Assembly: GCA_938084455.1 (NCBI GenBank)
Contig: CALKDX010000036.1
Location: forward strand, 1-52,284
Length of the DNA stretch: 52,284 nucleotides
Direction of reading: 5' to 3'
Source: Candidatus Poseidoniaceae archaeon
GTDB taxonomy: Archaea; Thermoplasmatota; Poseidoniia; Poseidoniales; Poseidoniaceae
In this document: positions 8,455-17,310 of the stretch, one piece after another
Layout of the letters: each line of letters opens with the position of its first letter
How positions within the stretch are numbered: the stretch's first letter is position 1
Position numbers and translations under genes: made by a program
The notes under the pieces: generated by a model
Database searches by the model: none
Told to the model about the DNA's origin: nothing
What the model saw: the letters and a program-made list of their open reading frames with translations, nothing else

Positions 8455-9126
8455 TCACTTGTCCCAAACAGACTGGGAATCTGACTTCATGTTCTCCGGT
8501 GCCGCAGGTGCTACATCCCAAACACTTGTGGGTGCAGAAGGTGAAGTTGATTTTGTTGGTTGTGGAGTTGTATCCCATACGGTCGTGCTCGGAGGAGAAG
8601 ATGGCATTGCTGGGCGTTCGCTGGTCGCCGGGGTGGAACCTGGTACCTCGTAGGATGGAGGAACCGTGGCGCCCCCAATACCTGTGAGAAAAGCATTGAT
8701 TTGATCCCGATACACATCGGATGGCCCGTAACTGAGCGACCAGGTGTGGGTTGTTCCATCTTTGAACATGAAGTCGATCCAACTGTTCATTGCCTCCCCA
8801 TCTTCGCTGCTGGATTTTCGTCGTTTGACAAAATGGATGTCAGAGAGTTTGCCGAGTTCTGTCCACTCTGTAGAGCGCGAAAAGTAAAGTCTCCGCTTTT
8901 TCAGCATGTCCCTCGATGAATCAAGAACGTACTGTTGGCCACATGTCAGAACAATGGACAATAGAAATGCAATACAAAAGAAAAACCATGCACCTGTCCC
9001 TTGAATCAGCGAGAGCAAGGGAACCATGGCCGATGCAAACATGGTGATTTTACCTGCAAGAATCCGTTCTTTCCCTGGGTTTAAACCAACCACAAGGACC
9101 GATGGATCGGGTTGTGTGTCTTCCAC
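8455..9126 (-). CDS. Hypothetical two-helix membrane protein with VWD-repeat tail
   Basis: 223 residues from a GTG start at 9126; an in-frame stop lies two codons upstream and no ATG offers a better start. It has two adjacent hydrophobic helices (ITMFASAMVPLLSL and WFFFCIAFLLSIVLTCG) with a tight turn. A basic soluble domain with alternating beta-like stretches (WTELGKLSDIHFVKRRK, WIDFMFKDGTTHTW) may be PH-like. The tail is Pro/Ser/Thr-rich and repeats a VWD motif three times: TTVWDTTP, TSVWDVAP and QSVWDK. No family is recognised. The gene starts 22 bp after the stop of the repeat surface protein on the same strand, so the two are probably co-transcribed. Confidence 0.65.
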   Translation of the reverse strand: MEDTQPDPSVLVVGLNPGKERILAGKITMFASAMVPLLSLIQGTGAWFFFCIAFLLSIVLTCGQQYVLDSSRDMLKKRRLYFSRSTEWTELGKLSDIHFVKRRKSSSEDGEAMNSWIDFMFKDGTTHTWSLSYGPSDVYRDQINAFLTGIGGATVPPSYEVPGSTPATSERPAMPSSPPSTTVWDTTPQPTKSTSPSAPTSVWDVAPAAPENMKSDSQSVWDK

Positions 9127-9148
9127 GCTTCATCACACCGTGCTGTGC

Positions 9149-12100
9149 TCATTGCTCATAGGCCAGCCAAGAAGCCGAGGCTTCGTCGTAGTAGGAGAGT
9201 GTTCCATCGGCTGCTTTCGACCAGTTCACTCCATTTTCTTCCCATTGTTGAGCTTCTTCAATTTCTGGAACTGACTTCGAATCTTGAGGCATGTTGTTGT
9301 CGGTCATAGCATCTGCATAGTTCGCTTCTGCAAAGGCCGAACCCATTTCGACTCCAGCCTCATTTCGCCTGACCACCAAGAGTGCGGCAAGTCCACACAA
9401 GACAAGCAATGCAATGATGGCGTAAACAAGACCGCCTCCGCCTTGCTCAACAACTTCAGCTTCTGAGCGTGAGGCGTCGAATGGAGCGTCATCGTAGCGA
9501 TCGGGGACGCCGTCTCCATCACTGTCGAGGCTTTCGTTGGCATCGAACACAAAGTCGTCTTCCTCATCGTTCACACCATCACCGTCGGTATCGATTTGAT
9601 TCAACCCACATCCCTCATCGTCAATGACAGTTTGATTTGCTTCTGTGTTCTTGCAGCGATCTGCAACGTTGAACACCCCGTCGTTATCATCGTCTTTCTG
9701 ATGTTCAGAACATCCTTCAAGATCCGGGCCATGACCCGCTGCGGTGTCTCGACATAGGTCGTAAGCGTCCTTGATGCCGTCGCTGTCTTGGTCTGTTTGA
9801 GTTGACGAACACCCATCAGAATTCACTTGCTCACCCAGTGGAGTTGCTGGACAAAGATCGATGGTGTTGTCAATCAAATCAGCATCGTCATCGTATTGAT
9901 CACTCGAGCAACCGACTGTATCTGGTGTCGCCTCCAAAGCGGTGTTTGGACACTGGTCGATATCGTTGGTAAAGCCATCATTATCGTCATCGCGTTGTGA
10001 ATTTGAACAGCCAGTGTCATCGGCTTGTTCACCCGTTGGCGTCATGTCGCAGAAGTCATCGGCGTCCATCACGCCGTCCATGTCAGAATCTCGTTCGTCA
10101 GCTGCACATCCCTGTCCATTAACAGGCACATCCCTCGAGGTCATTGGGCACTCATCAAGATCGTTGGTGATGCCATCTTCATCTGAATCCAATTGGGAAT
10201 CAGCGCATCCTGCAGCATCGATGGTTGCACCAAGCGGAGTTTGCGGGCACAAATCGAACAAATCCATCACACCGTCGTTGTCGGTGTCTTCTTGAGAACC
10301 TGAACAGCCAGAGGCATCCACATCTTCTCCAGCAGGTGTCGAGGGGCATGCGTCCTGGTTGTTGGTGACCCCATCAAGGTCGTCATCCAGTTGGGAAGCG
10401 CTGCAGCCTGTGCTGTCGACTGCTTCGCCAGCAGGTGTGTTCAAGCATTGATCGCCGTTGTTGCCCATGGCGTTATCGCCAAAGCCATCAAGGTCACCAT
10501 CCATCCATTGAGTGGCGTCAGCAGGGAAGGCATCAGGGGCGTTTCCAGTTGGGTTGTCACCGTAGCCATCTCCGTCTTGATCAAGCCATTGAGTGCCATC
10601 GGTTGGGAAGGCGTCTGGCGAAGTTCCTGCTTGATTATCGCCAAATCCATCACCGTCTTGATCAGACCATTGACTGGAGTCATCAGGGAACGCATCGCCG
10701 TTGTTGCCGCCAATGTTGTCACCGTAGCCGTCTCCATCGCTGTCGGCCCATTGGGTTGAATCTGTAGGGAAAGCATCCGGATCATTTCCACCGGCATTGT
10801 CTCCGTATCCATCACCGTCTTGGTCGCTCCACTGGGTTCCATCGTTCGGGAATTGGTCGCCGTTGGTTCCTGTTGGGTTGTCACCGTAGCCATCACCATC
10901 TGCATCGACCCATTGGGAGGCATCGGTTGGATATGCATCTGGATAACTGCCCGATGCATTGTCACCATAGCCGTCACCATCGACGTCAGCCCATTGAGAG
11001 GGGTCGTAGGGGAAAGCATCTGAGTTGTTGCCTTGAGTGTTGTCCCCGTATCCATCTCCATCGATGTCAGACCATTGGGAACTGTCGTTCGGGAAAGCGT
11101 CAGGTGAGTTTCCATTCGGGTTGTCACCAAATCCATCGCCATCCATGTCAGAGTATTGGCTGGCATCGGTTGGGAAGGCGTCTACCGAATCGTTGTAGCC
11201 GTCGTTGTCCGTGTCTTTCTGTGTCAGTGCACAGCCGTCTAGGTCCACAAAAGCACCAGCGGTTGTGTTGGGGCACAAATCGTATTCATTCGCGACCCCA
11301 TCGTTGTCGTCATCCAGAACGAGGTTGAAGCATGCGCTATCTCCAATGAGTTGCACATACGCATCCGAATAGAGCAACGCCTCAGCACAGTAAAGACCGG
11401 ACATGTTTGGAGTTGTGTAACTGAAGGTCGGTTGGCTCATGTTTTGTGCTGTTGCAGTGAAGTTGAGCAAGCCAGTAGAAGCAAGGTTAGCACCTGCTGC
11501 ATCGGTCACCTTTACGGTGTAGTGGTAATCATCCCCAACGACCAAATCCAGACCTTTGACGTTGACATTGTTCGTCGCTGCCGTGCTGCTTGATGAGTAT
11601 GAGTCAATCACCAAGGATGGCAACTGTGGAACAAAGAGATCATCATGGATTCCGATAAAGCCAGTGCTGTTATCGAAATCAATGGTCGATGTTGGGTAAT
11701 AGAGGACTGAAATCAACAGATGGTCGTTCATTGTCGTGATGCCCGTCCAGTTCACCATCCAACTTTGAGAGGTGGAGGTGGAGGTGAAGTTCACGGTTGC
11801 TTCGTCGACGATGGAGAGAGCCACTGCAGAATCAAGGTCGTTTGTCGTCATGTAATTGTTAAGGAAGGTATTCTCTTCCATCACGAACCACCACAGCGTG
11901 TAATCCGTGTTGATTGTGAGGTTCGTGGCTTGATGGGTTCCTGTTGTTGAAGAGGTCGCTGTCGATTGGAGCAATTCGATGTAGGTGCACTCGGCATCAA
12001 AATCAAGGTATCCTGATGCTTCTGTGAGTTCAACATCAACGCAGTATTCGGATTCAATCAGAATAGGGGTTGGTAGTTGTATTGTCGTATTGAATGTTGT

Positions 12101-13237
12101 GCCGTTAGCTGTGAAGTTGATTGTGCTCGATGCCCCTAGGGTTGTGGAGCCGTTCAGGAAGGACTGTGAGGGGGTCACCGTGATGCTGTAATTTGTCCCA
12201 GAGGTGATGCCGGTCACTTCGATTGATGAATTTGTTGCGTTATTGGCAACCACGTCAATGCTCTCGAAGGATTGACCTCCACCCGGAAGATCCGTTGTGA
12301 TTTCGATGGCGTAGACGTTTGTTGCACCAGAATAACCGTACACATCGATGTACGTAGTTTGGTTGGTGGAGGCGAGACTCGACATCGATTCGATGTTACC
12401 AGTGCTTCCAGAACTGCTGATGTAGCCACCGCTTGCATCGTCCCAACCAACATCAATGTCTCCACTCGCATGGCTGAATGTAATGTTCACGTAATAAGTC
12501 ACTCCCGAAATCATGGACACCTCAAAGTAATCAACATCGATTGTTGAATCGATGGAAAGACCCGTGCAATACAGGGGAAGAGCAGAGGCCATGGTCGCTG
12601 TGGAGGTTGAATCATTTGGCTCTAGAATATCTGAATTCAATGTCCCGTTACCAGTACAATTCGATGGAGGCGATGTTCCGTTCCCTCCACCAGTTGAACC
12701 AGTGGTGAACAACCAAAAGTCAAGTGTATAACTTCCATATCCAGCATAGCGGACAATTTGAAAGAACACAGTGCCACCATGCGGGCCAGTTGATGCGTTC
12801 GTAGAGACGACCTCCGGATTATTATTGATTGAAACTTGGATTGTGTTCATCGATGAATCATAAATCCACAATTCAAAATCATTGGTGTAGGATGAACCAT
12901 TTGGTGAAGTGAACGTCGTGTTGTACGCAATCTGGAGCGTCACCCCTTCGTTGGCGTTCAGGGTCATTGCAAACCAATCTTCGTCATCACCGACATCCAA
13001 TTCCCCGTAGAGGGATCCTGACGCCATTGGTGCATTTCCACTCATGTTCATCACAGCTTGACTGCTGCTGATCGATGTCGAATTGTCTGGTAGGTCCATA
13101 TTGGAGCCTAAATCGTTTTGATTTGGGCCTACAGCGGAGACTGCGGGAGCCGTCAAGGTCACTGATACTAAAGCCAACAGAAGGGCTAAAAATCCAGCGG
13201 AAAACTTTCTTGGAACTGTTCCTTTCGGGGTGTTCAT
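9149..13237 (-). CDS. Large surface protein with thrombospondin type 3-like Ca-binding repeats
   Basis: 1,362 residues. An N-terminal signal peptide (FLALLLALVSVTLTAPAVSA) is followed by beta-rich extracellular domains with many Asn-Xaa-Ser/Thr sites; an early one resembles pre-peptidase C-terminal domains. From about residue 695 to 911 come eight 27-residue Asp-rich units (DGDGYGDN ... DAFP ... QW). Residues 911-1250 are canonical thrombospondin type 3-like repeats (DxDxDG ... DxCP) that would bind Ca2+ along the chain. A transmembrane helix at about 1266-1291 and a 70-residue cytoplasmic tail end the protein. The tail closes with an aromatic motif, NGVNWSKAADG then LSYYDEASASW, resembling small WW/OCRE-like units. 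It is an outward, calcium-stiffened adhesin or envelope protein by architecture; the ligand is unknown. A TATA-like GATAAG about 25 bp before the ATG suits a leaderless transcript. Confidence 0.85.
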   Translation of the reverse strand: MNTPKGTVPRKFSAGFLALLLALVSVTLTAPAVSAVGPNQNDLGSNMDLPDNSTSISSSQAVMNMSGNAPMASGSLYGELDVGDDEDWFAMTLNANEGVTLQIAYNTTFTSPNGSSYTNDFELWIYDSSMNTIQVSINNNPEVVSTNASTGPHGGTVFFQIVRYAGYGSYTLDFWLFTTGSTGGGNGTSPPSNCTGNGTLNSDILEPNDSTSTATMASALPLYCTGLSIDSTIDVDYFEVSMISGVTYYVNITFSHASGDIDVGWDDASGGYISSSGSTGNIESMSSLASTNQTTYIDVYGYSGATNVYAIEITTDLPGGGQSFESIDVVANNATNSSIEVTGITSGTNYSITVTPSQSFLNGSTTLGASSTINFTANGTTFNTTIQLPTPILIESEYCVDVELTEASGYLDFDAECTYIELLQSTATSSTTGTHQATNLTINTDYTLWWFVMEENTFLNNYMTTNDLDSAVALSIVDEATVNFTSTSTSQSWMVNWTGITTMNDHLLISVLYYPTSTIDFDNSTGFIGIHDDLFVPQLPSLVIDSYSSSSTAATNNVNVKGLDLVVGDDYHYTVKVTDAAGANLASTGLLNFTATAQNMSQPTFSYTTPNMSGLYCAEALLYSDAYVQLIGDSACFNLVLDDDNDGVANEYDLCPNTTAGAFVDLDGCALTQKDTDNDGYNDSVDAFPTDASQYSDMDGDGFGDNPNGNSPDAFPNDSSQWSDIDGDGYGDNTQGNNSDAFPYDPSQWADVDGDGYGDNASGSYPDAYPTDASQWVDADGDGYGDNPTGTNGDQFPNDGTQWSDQDGDGYGDNAGGNDPDAFPTDSTQWADSDGDGYGDNIGGNNGDAFPDDSSQWSDQDGDGFGDNQAGTSPDAFPTDGTQWLDQDGDGYGDNPTGNAPDAFPADATQWMDGDLDGFGDNAMGNNGDQCLNTPAGEAVDSTGCSASQLDDDLDGVTNNQDACPSTPAGEDVDASGCSGSQEDTDNDGVMDLFDLCPQTPLGATIDAAGCADSQLDSDEDGITNDLDECPMTSRDVPVNGQGCAADERDSDMDGVMDADDFCDMTPTGEQADDTGCSNSQRDDDNDGFTNDIDQCPNTALEATPDTVGCSSDQYDDDADLIDNTIDLCPATPLGEQVNSDGCSSTQTDQDSDGIKDAYDLCRDTAAGHGPDLEGCSEHQKDDDNDGVFNVADRCKNTEANQTVIDDEGCGLNQIDTDGDGVNDEEDDFVFDANESLDSDGDGVPDRYDDAPFDASRSEAEVVEQGGGGLVYAIIALLVLCGLAALLVVRRNEAGVEMGSAFAEANYADAMTDNNMPQDSKSVPEIEEAQQWEENGVNWSKAADGTLSYYDEASASWLAYEQ
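10505..11153 (-). repeat. Tandem 81-bp coding repeat array (eight units)
   Basis: Inside the surface-protein gene, the pattern encoding QW at the end of each unit recurs exactly every 81 bp (for example near 10505, 10586 and 10667) for about eight units. Each unit encodes 27 residues with the core DGDGYGDN, a variable Gly/Asn stretch, DAFP and a closing QW. Units are similar but not identical at the DNA level, so they look old and maintained by selection, not freshly amplified. Such arrays commonly vary in copy number between strains. Confidence 0.85.
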
Positions 13238-13283
13238 AGTTCACGGAGGGTGTGACCGCTTATCAGCATCTCGCCCAGAGACC

Positions 13284-13523
13284 TTAGATGGCAGTTGGTG
13301 CAACATGGCCATCTTGCTTGTCGTCGGGCTTACGAACCCTTGACCAAACGCCACCCATCAACTCATCATGATGTGCGGTGCAGTAGTGGAAGCGTCGGTA
13401 GGCCTCCCTGAAGGAATAGGCTTTCTTGCCGGTGGCAACGAGGTAACCCTCAGGCGAGAGTCGCGACACGATGGTGCCCTCCTCTCCACAGCCTGGAAAA
13501 TCACACACTGGAGCACCGCCCAT
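13284..13523 (-). CDS. Small Cys/His protein, possible zinc-binding
   Basis: 79 residues from ATG 13523. Two clusters could coordinate a metal: CDFPGC near the N terminus and YCTAHHDEL in the C-terminal half, giving C-x4-C ... C-x2-HH. The rest is basic and short. An AGGTG ribosome-binding sequence sits before a TTG codon three positions upstream (about 13535), so the true start may be there; a further ATG exists at 13580. No family is recognised. It lies 46 bp upstream of the surface-protein gene on the same strand. Function unknown. Confidence 0.55.
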   Translation of the reverse strand: MGGAPVCDFPGCGEEGTIVSRLSPEGYLVATGKKAYSFREAYRRFHYCTAHHDELMGGVWSRVRKPDDKQDGHVAPTAI

Positions 13524-13604
13524 ATCCAAAGACAAAGGCTGACACCTCTTTAATGGTCGTACATCACCTAGCAAAAACATCGTGTTTTCAAACAGTTGGC
13601 CGAA

Positions 13605-14012
13605 TCATTCAGCCTCGGGTTCAGCCACTGGTTCGATCACAACAAGTGGGATATTGGCTTCAATGGCTTGTCCTTCTTCACATTGCACTGAGACAACTTT
13701 TCCGCTCACCGGTGCTTGAATCTCGTTCTGCATTTTCATCGCTTCAAGGATCAAAATCACTTGACCTTCAACGACTTCATCGCCCACGCTGACCTCAACG
13801 GTCACAACTTTCCCGGGAATGTTAGCAGAAACTGTGCCTGATTTTTTCTTCTTTCCGCCACCAGATCGCTTCTTTTTCGACACAGGGGCTGCATCCGGAA
13901 TCTGGATGGAAAAGGTCTGGCCTTCGACCGTTGCCTTCCATTCAGTCCCTTCGCCTTCAAGTTGGACTTCAAATTCCACACCATCGACGATTACTTTTCG
14001 AGTTTCAGACAT
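13605..14012 (-). CDS. Biotin carboxyl carrier protein of acyl-CoA carboxylase
   Basis: About 135 residues from ATG 14012, which has AAGTGA just upstream. The N-terminal part (RKVIVDGVEFEVQLEG) is a carrier-subunit leader, and a Lys-rich linker (KKKRSGGGKKKK) separates it from the biotinyl domain. The biotin attachment motif EAMKM is intact, framed by IPGKVVTVEVSVGDEV and APVSGKV half-repeats. The lysine carries biotin between the carboxylase and carboxyltransferase sites. It is the last gene of a minus-strand operon with the carboxyltransferase; the biotin carboxylase subunit is not in the window. A long upstream in-frame extension to 14135 overlaps the small gene and is not favoured. Confidence 0.93.
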   Translation of the reverse strand: MSETRKVIVDGVEFEVQLEGEGTEWKATVEGQTFSIQIPDAAPVSKKKRSGGGKKKKSGTVSANIPGKVVTVEVSVGDEVVEGQVILILEAMKMQNEIQAPVSGKVVSVQCEEGQAIEANIPLVVIEPVAEPEAE

Positions 14013-14016
14013 TGAT

Positions 14017-14211
14017 TCACTTCCATGGAGAGCGGCTCGCTCTGCGGTGCATGAGGCTTGATTGCCCAGTGTTGATTCTGCGGTGATCTTGAGACCACGC
14101 AAGGCCCGGTTGACGAGCGATTTGCCCAGGGTCATCGCCCTGTTGAGTCACTTCGGCAATGACAGCAGCAATGGCTGCCATGCGGAGGGTTGCTTGATCT
14201 GTTTTCGACAT
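14017..14211 (-). CDS. Small protein of the acyl-CoA carboxylase operon
   Basis: 64 residues from ATG 14211, starting 9 bp after the carboxyltransferase stop and ending 4 bp before the biotin carrier start. This spacing strongly suggests translation in the operon. The N terminus is one hydrophobic-faced helix (LRMAAIAAVIAEVTQQ). The C terminus is basic with Trp residues (AWSQDHRRINTG, MHRRASRSPWK). Short proteins with this order, an Ala/Ile-rich helix then a basic Trp-containing tail, accompany carboxyltransferase genes elsewhere as gamma/epsilon-like accessory subunits; that comparison is from memory of the pattern, not an alignment. It may help assemble the complex. Confidence 0.6.
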   Translation of the reverse strand: MSKTDQATLRMAAIAAVIAEVTQQGDDPGQIARQPGLAWSQDHRRINTGQSSLMHRRASRSPWK

Positions 14212-14220
14212 TGTAAACCC

Positions 14221-15774
14221 TCACAATGGAATGTTACCGTGCTTTCGAGCAGGGCGAAGTTCCTCTTTGTCCAACAGCATTTCAAGAGCACGGGCAAGGC
14301 GACGTCGCGTTTCGTTTGGTTCGATCACATCGTCGAGGTAACCCAGTGCGGCTGCTTTGTAGGGGTTGGCGAACTTTTCATTGAAATCTTCAGTGAGTCG
14401 AGCCCGTTCTTGTTCGGCGTTGCGGGCGTGAGCAATGCGGCGCTTGTGGATGATTTCCACCGCACCGTCAGCGCCCATGACGGCCAGTTCACCTGTTGGC
14501 CATGCCACGTTGTAATCGCCCCGAATGTGTTTGGAGGACATGACATCGTAAGCGCCACCGTACGCCTTGCGCAGAATAACAGTCAACTTAGGAACCGTGG
14601 CTTCAGCGAAAGCATAGAGCAGTTTTGCTCCGTGACGTATGATGCCACCCCATTCTTGATTGGTCCCTGGTAGGAATCCGGGGACATCCTCAAGGGTGAT
14701 GATTGGAATGTTGAACGCATCACAAAATCGAACGAATCGAGCAGCCTTATCGCTTGCATCGATGTCTAAGCAGCCAGCAAGGACCTTTGGTTGATTGGCA
14801 ACAACGCCGACCGTATGGCTTCCAAGATGGCCGAATCCGATGACGATGTTCTGCGCCCAATCCGCTTGGACTTCAAGGAAGGCTCCATCGTCCAATATTT
14901 CGCTGATGACATCAAGCACATCGTACGGCTTGGTGGCCACATCTGGGATGATGGTATCCAGAGCATCGCACATTCGGTCGATCGGGTCTGAAGTTTTCTT
15001 GTCGGGAGGCCGCTCGAGGTTGTTTTGAGGCAACAGGTCTGCCAGTTCTCGAGCCAACATAATCGCGCCTTCATCGTCTGATGCGGTGAAGTGAGACACG
15101 CCAGATTTACTGCCGTGGGTCATTGCCCCACCAAGGTCCTCAAAGCTGACAACTTCATTGGTGACCGTTTTGATGACCTCCGGGCCAGTGATGAACATGT
15201 GAGCCGTTTGGTCGACCATGATGACAAAGTCGGTGATGGCAGGCGAATAGACTGCACCGCCAGCGCACGGACCCATGATGACTGAAATTTGGGGGACGAC
15301 ACCAGAGGCTCGAACATTTCGGAAGAAAATTTCTGCATAGCTGCCGAGCGAAGCAACCCCTTCCTGAATCCTTGCACCACCGGAATCGTTCATTCCAATG
15401 ACAGGGCGGCCGGTTTTCAGCGCCATATCAAGAACTTTGCAAATCTTCAGACCGTGCATTTCTCCAAGAGAGCCACCATACACGGTGAAATCCTGAGCGA
15501 AAGCAAAGACTTCTCGGCCGTTGATGGTTCCATGACCGGTCACAACGCCATCACCGGGAATAATGTTCGTGTCCATGTTGAAATCTCGACAGCGGTGTTC
15601 AACCAATGCGTCGATCTCTTGGAAAGAACCCTCGTCAAGGAGCATTTCCATGCGCTCTCGTGCGGTCATCTTGCCCCGATTATGCTGAGCATCAACCCTC
15701 GCTTGGCCACCTCCTGCCTCACTGCGGGCCTTCCGATTGCGCAAATCTTGGAGTCGTTGCTCTGTCGATGACAT
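14221..15774 (-). CDS. pccB: Propionyl-CoA/acyl-CoA carboxylase carboxyltransferase subunit
   Basis: 517 residues, the usual length for PccB/MmdA. It consists of two crotonase-fold halves. The N half has [22 protein letters not shown] and [13 protein letters not shown], whose glycine-rich turns form the first oxyanion hole and acyl-CoA site. The C half has DVPGFLPG and [11 protein letters not shown], the biotin side with the second oxyanion hole. The enzyme moves the carboxyl group from carboxybiotin to propionyl-CoA (or acetyl-CoA), giving (S)-methylmalonyl-CoA. Linkage to a biotin carrier and, divergently, to methylmalonyl-CoA mutase parts points to propionyl-CoA use. No membrane decarboxylase beta subunit is present here, so a sodium-pump role is less likely. 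Confidence 0.93.
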   Translation of the reverse strand: MSSTEQRLQDLRNRKARSEAGGGQARVDAQHNRGKMTARERMEMLLDEGSFQEIDALVEHRCRDFNMDTNIIPGDGVVTGHGTINGREVFAFAQDFTVYGGSLGEMHGLKICKVLDMALKTGRPVIGMNDSGGARIQEGVASLGSYAEIFFRNVRASGVVPQISVIMGPCAGGAVYSPAITDFVIMVDQTAHMFITGPEVIKTVTNEVVSFEDLGGAMTHGSKSGVSHFTASDDEGAIMLARELADLLPQNNLERPPDKKTSDPIDRMCDALDTIIPDVATKPYDVLDVISEILDDGAFLEVQADWAQNIVIGFGHLGSHTVGVVANQPKVLAGCLDIDASDKAARFVRFCDAFNIPIITLEDVPGFLPGTNQEWGGIIRHGAKLLYAFAEATVPKLTVILRKAYGGAYDVMSSKHIRGDYNVAWPTGELAVMGADGAVEIIHKRRIAHARNAEQERARLTEDFNEKFANPYKAAALGYLDDVIEPNETRRRLARALEMLLDKEELRPARKHGNIPL

Positions 15775-15945
15775 AGGCTTCCCATGCTATGGGACGGAAA
15801 ACCCGCCCTTATGCGTTGCCACTCAACGCCTGTGATTCATTCGGTTCTCAATCCGCCCACGAACTTCATCCAAACCATCGCTTTCGAGGTCACACTGCTC
15901 GATGGGAGGGGTTTTGTTGATAGGGAAGCAACCATTCCTCAGCGC

Positions 15946-16392
15946 ATGGGCGAACCTCTGCGCGTTGTGGTTGCAAAACCCGGCCTTGACGGCCATGACC
16001 GTGGTGCTAAAGTGGTTGCACGCGCCTTGAGGGACGCTGGCCACGAAGTCATTTACACTGGATTGAGGCGAAGCGCCCAACAAATCGTCGACACCGTACG
16101 GGACGAAGACGCAAGGTTCCTCGGCCTATCCTCGCTTTCCGGCGCGCACGGCCATTTGTTTCCAAAGGTCTGTGAGTTACTCCGAACCGAAGGTCTGAAC
16201 GACGTCATTGTGTTCGGTGGAGGCATCATTCCAGAAGACGATCGACAGGCGTTGTACGAATGCAAGATTCGTGCAATATTCGGACCCGGAACCCCAACTT
16301 CAGAAATCCTCGAATTCATTCAAGCGTCGAATGGAATGGATGACGCTGGCATCGGTCAAGCAAGTGAATGGCATTGGTCACCAACCGCATGA
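15946..16392 (+). CDS. Methylmalonyl-CoA mutase, B12-binding subunit
   Basis: 148 residues from ATG 15946; the upstream frame to 15784 looks non-coding. It is a free-standing cobalamin-binding domain: VVVAKPGLDGHDRGAKVVA contains the DxHxxG motif whose His replaces the lower ligand of the corrinoid. SSLSGAHGHLF and FGGGIIPEDD supply the SxL and GG loops. The partner catalytic TIM-barrel subunit is not in the window, a split seen in many archaea. With it, the enzyme converts (R)-methylmalonyl-CoA to succinyl-CoA. The MeaB chaperone gene follows after 12 bp, which supports the identification. Confidence 0.93.
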   Translation: MGEPLRVVVAKPGLDGHDRGAKVVARALRDAGHEVIYTGLRRSAQQIVDTVRDEDARFLGLSSLSGAHGHLFPKVCELLRTEGLNDVIVFGGGIIPEDDRQALYECKIRAIFGPGTPTSEILEFIQASNGMDDAGIGQASEWHWSPTA

Positions 16393-16404
16393 GGTGAACA
16401 ACCG

Positions 16405-17310
16405 ATGCAAGACCTCATACGAGCAGCAAAGAATGGCGATCGTCGTTCACTGGCGAGAACCTTGAGTGCGCTTGAAAACAGAACCCTCACGCTTGCTGAA
16501 TTGTGGGATGTGATTGAACCGAAATTGCCCGATGGGCAACATTGGCACTCGCTTGCCATAACAGGGGCCCCTGGTGTTGGAAAATCTTGCCTCCTCGATG
16601 GACTGTTGACTTCTTGGGCGGACAAGGGGCTTCGAGTTGCCTTACTGGCTGTTGACCCGTCATCACCCCGTTCAGGTGGAGCCCTGCTCGGCGACCGTGT
16701 TCGAATGACGGTCGTGGATCACCCGGTGTTCAAGGAACGGATTTACCTTCGCTCAATCGCCACGAGGAAAGCCTCCGGAAGCGTTCCCTTGATCGTTGCA
16801 GACATGACTCAATTCTTACTCGCCATCGGATGGGACCGTGTGGTCATTGAAACGGTCGGTGCTGGGCAAGCTGAAGTTCGCTGTGCCGCTATTGCCGATC
16901 GAATCGTGGTCGTCGAAGGTCCGGCAAGAGGGGATGGAGTGCAGGCAGAAAAGGCTGGACTGCTCGAACTGGCCGACGCTGTGATCGTCAACAAGTGTGA
17001 CATGCCCGGCGCTCAACGCCATGCTGATGAATTGCGTGAGTCCTATGAATTGGGAACTGGAATCTCACCACCGGTTCATTTGACCTCAGCCCTTCACGGC
17101 ACTGGAGTCGAAGAAGCAGCAGAACTGCTGTTGAATCTGAATGCCTCAGGACGTTCAGAACGGGCACGTTGGCGTGAACGCTTGTTAGGCCACCATGAAC
17201 GAATCATCCTCGAGTCACCAAAACTCGATGGATTGCTCGAACAGTTGGCGGCAGGTTCAATGACACTCGATGACGCCATTTACGCCATAGGAGCCGACAA
17301 AGATGAGTGA
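16405..17310 (+). CDS. meaB: MeaB/ArgK-type G3E GTPase, mutase chaperone
   Basis: 301 residues preceded by GAGGTGA. Motifs: Walker A GAPGVGKS (about residue 53), the conserved LAVDPSSPRSGGALLGDR stretch of the family, ETVGAGQAEV as the Walker B/switch region, and NKCD for guanine recognition. MeaB proteins use GTP hydrolysis to load adenosylcobalamin into methylmalonyl-CoA mutase and to protect it from inactivation. Its place immediately after the B12 subunit fits that role. The last 8 bp overlap the next gene (ATGAGTGA). Confidence 0.95.
   Translation: MQDLIRAAKNGDRRSLARTLSALENRTLTLAELWDVIEPKLPDGQHWHSLAITGAPGVGKSCLLDGLLTSWADKGLRVALLAVDPSSPRSGGALLGDRVRMTVVDHPVFKERIYLRSIATRKASGSVPLIVADMTQFLLAIGWDRVVIETVGAGQAEVRCAAIADRIVVVEGPARGDGVQAEKAGLLELADAVIVNKCDMPGAQRHADELRESYELGTGISPPVHLTSALHGTGVEEAAELLLNLNASGRSERARWRERLLGHHERIILESPKLDGLLEQLAAGSMTLDDAIYAIGADKDE

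Noticed and set aside
10505-11153. Regular 81-bp spacing resembling a CRISPR array
   Set aside because: The repeats are in frame within a long surface-protein gene, encode 27-residue units and have no identical repeat flanked by unique spacers; no cas genes are near.
10391-11166. Open frames on the opposite strand and in other frames of the repeat array
   Set aside because: They arise because GAT/GAC-rich repeats avoid stops in several frames; compositions are low-complexity and no start signals are seen.
14013-14135. Frameshift joining the small carboxylase-operon protein to the biotin carrier
   Set aside because: Both frames are open here, but the small gene has its own stop and the carrier has a good start with AAGTGA, so two separate genes fit better.
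13605-15774. Sodium-pumping methylmalonyl-CoA decarboxylase operon
   Set aside because: No membrane beta subunit is present and the small protein has no clear transmembrane helix, so an acyl-CoA carboxylase is the better reading.
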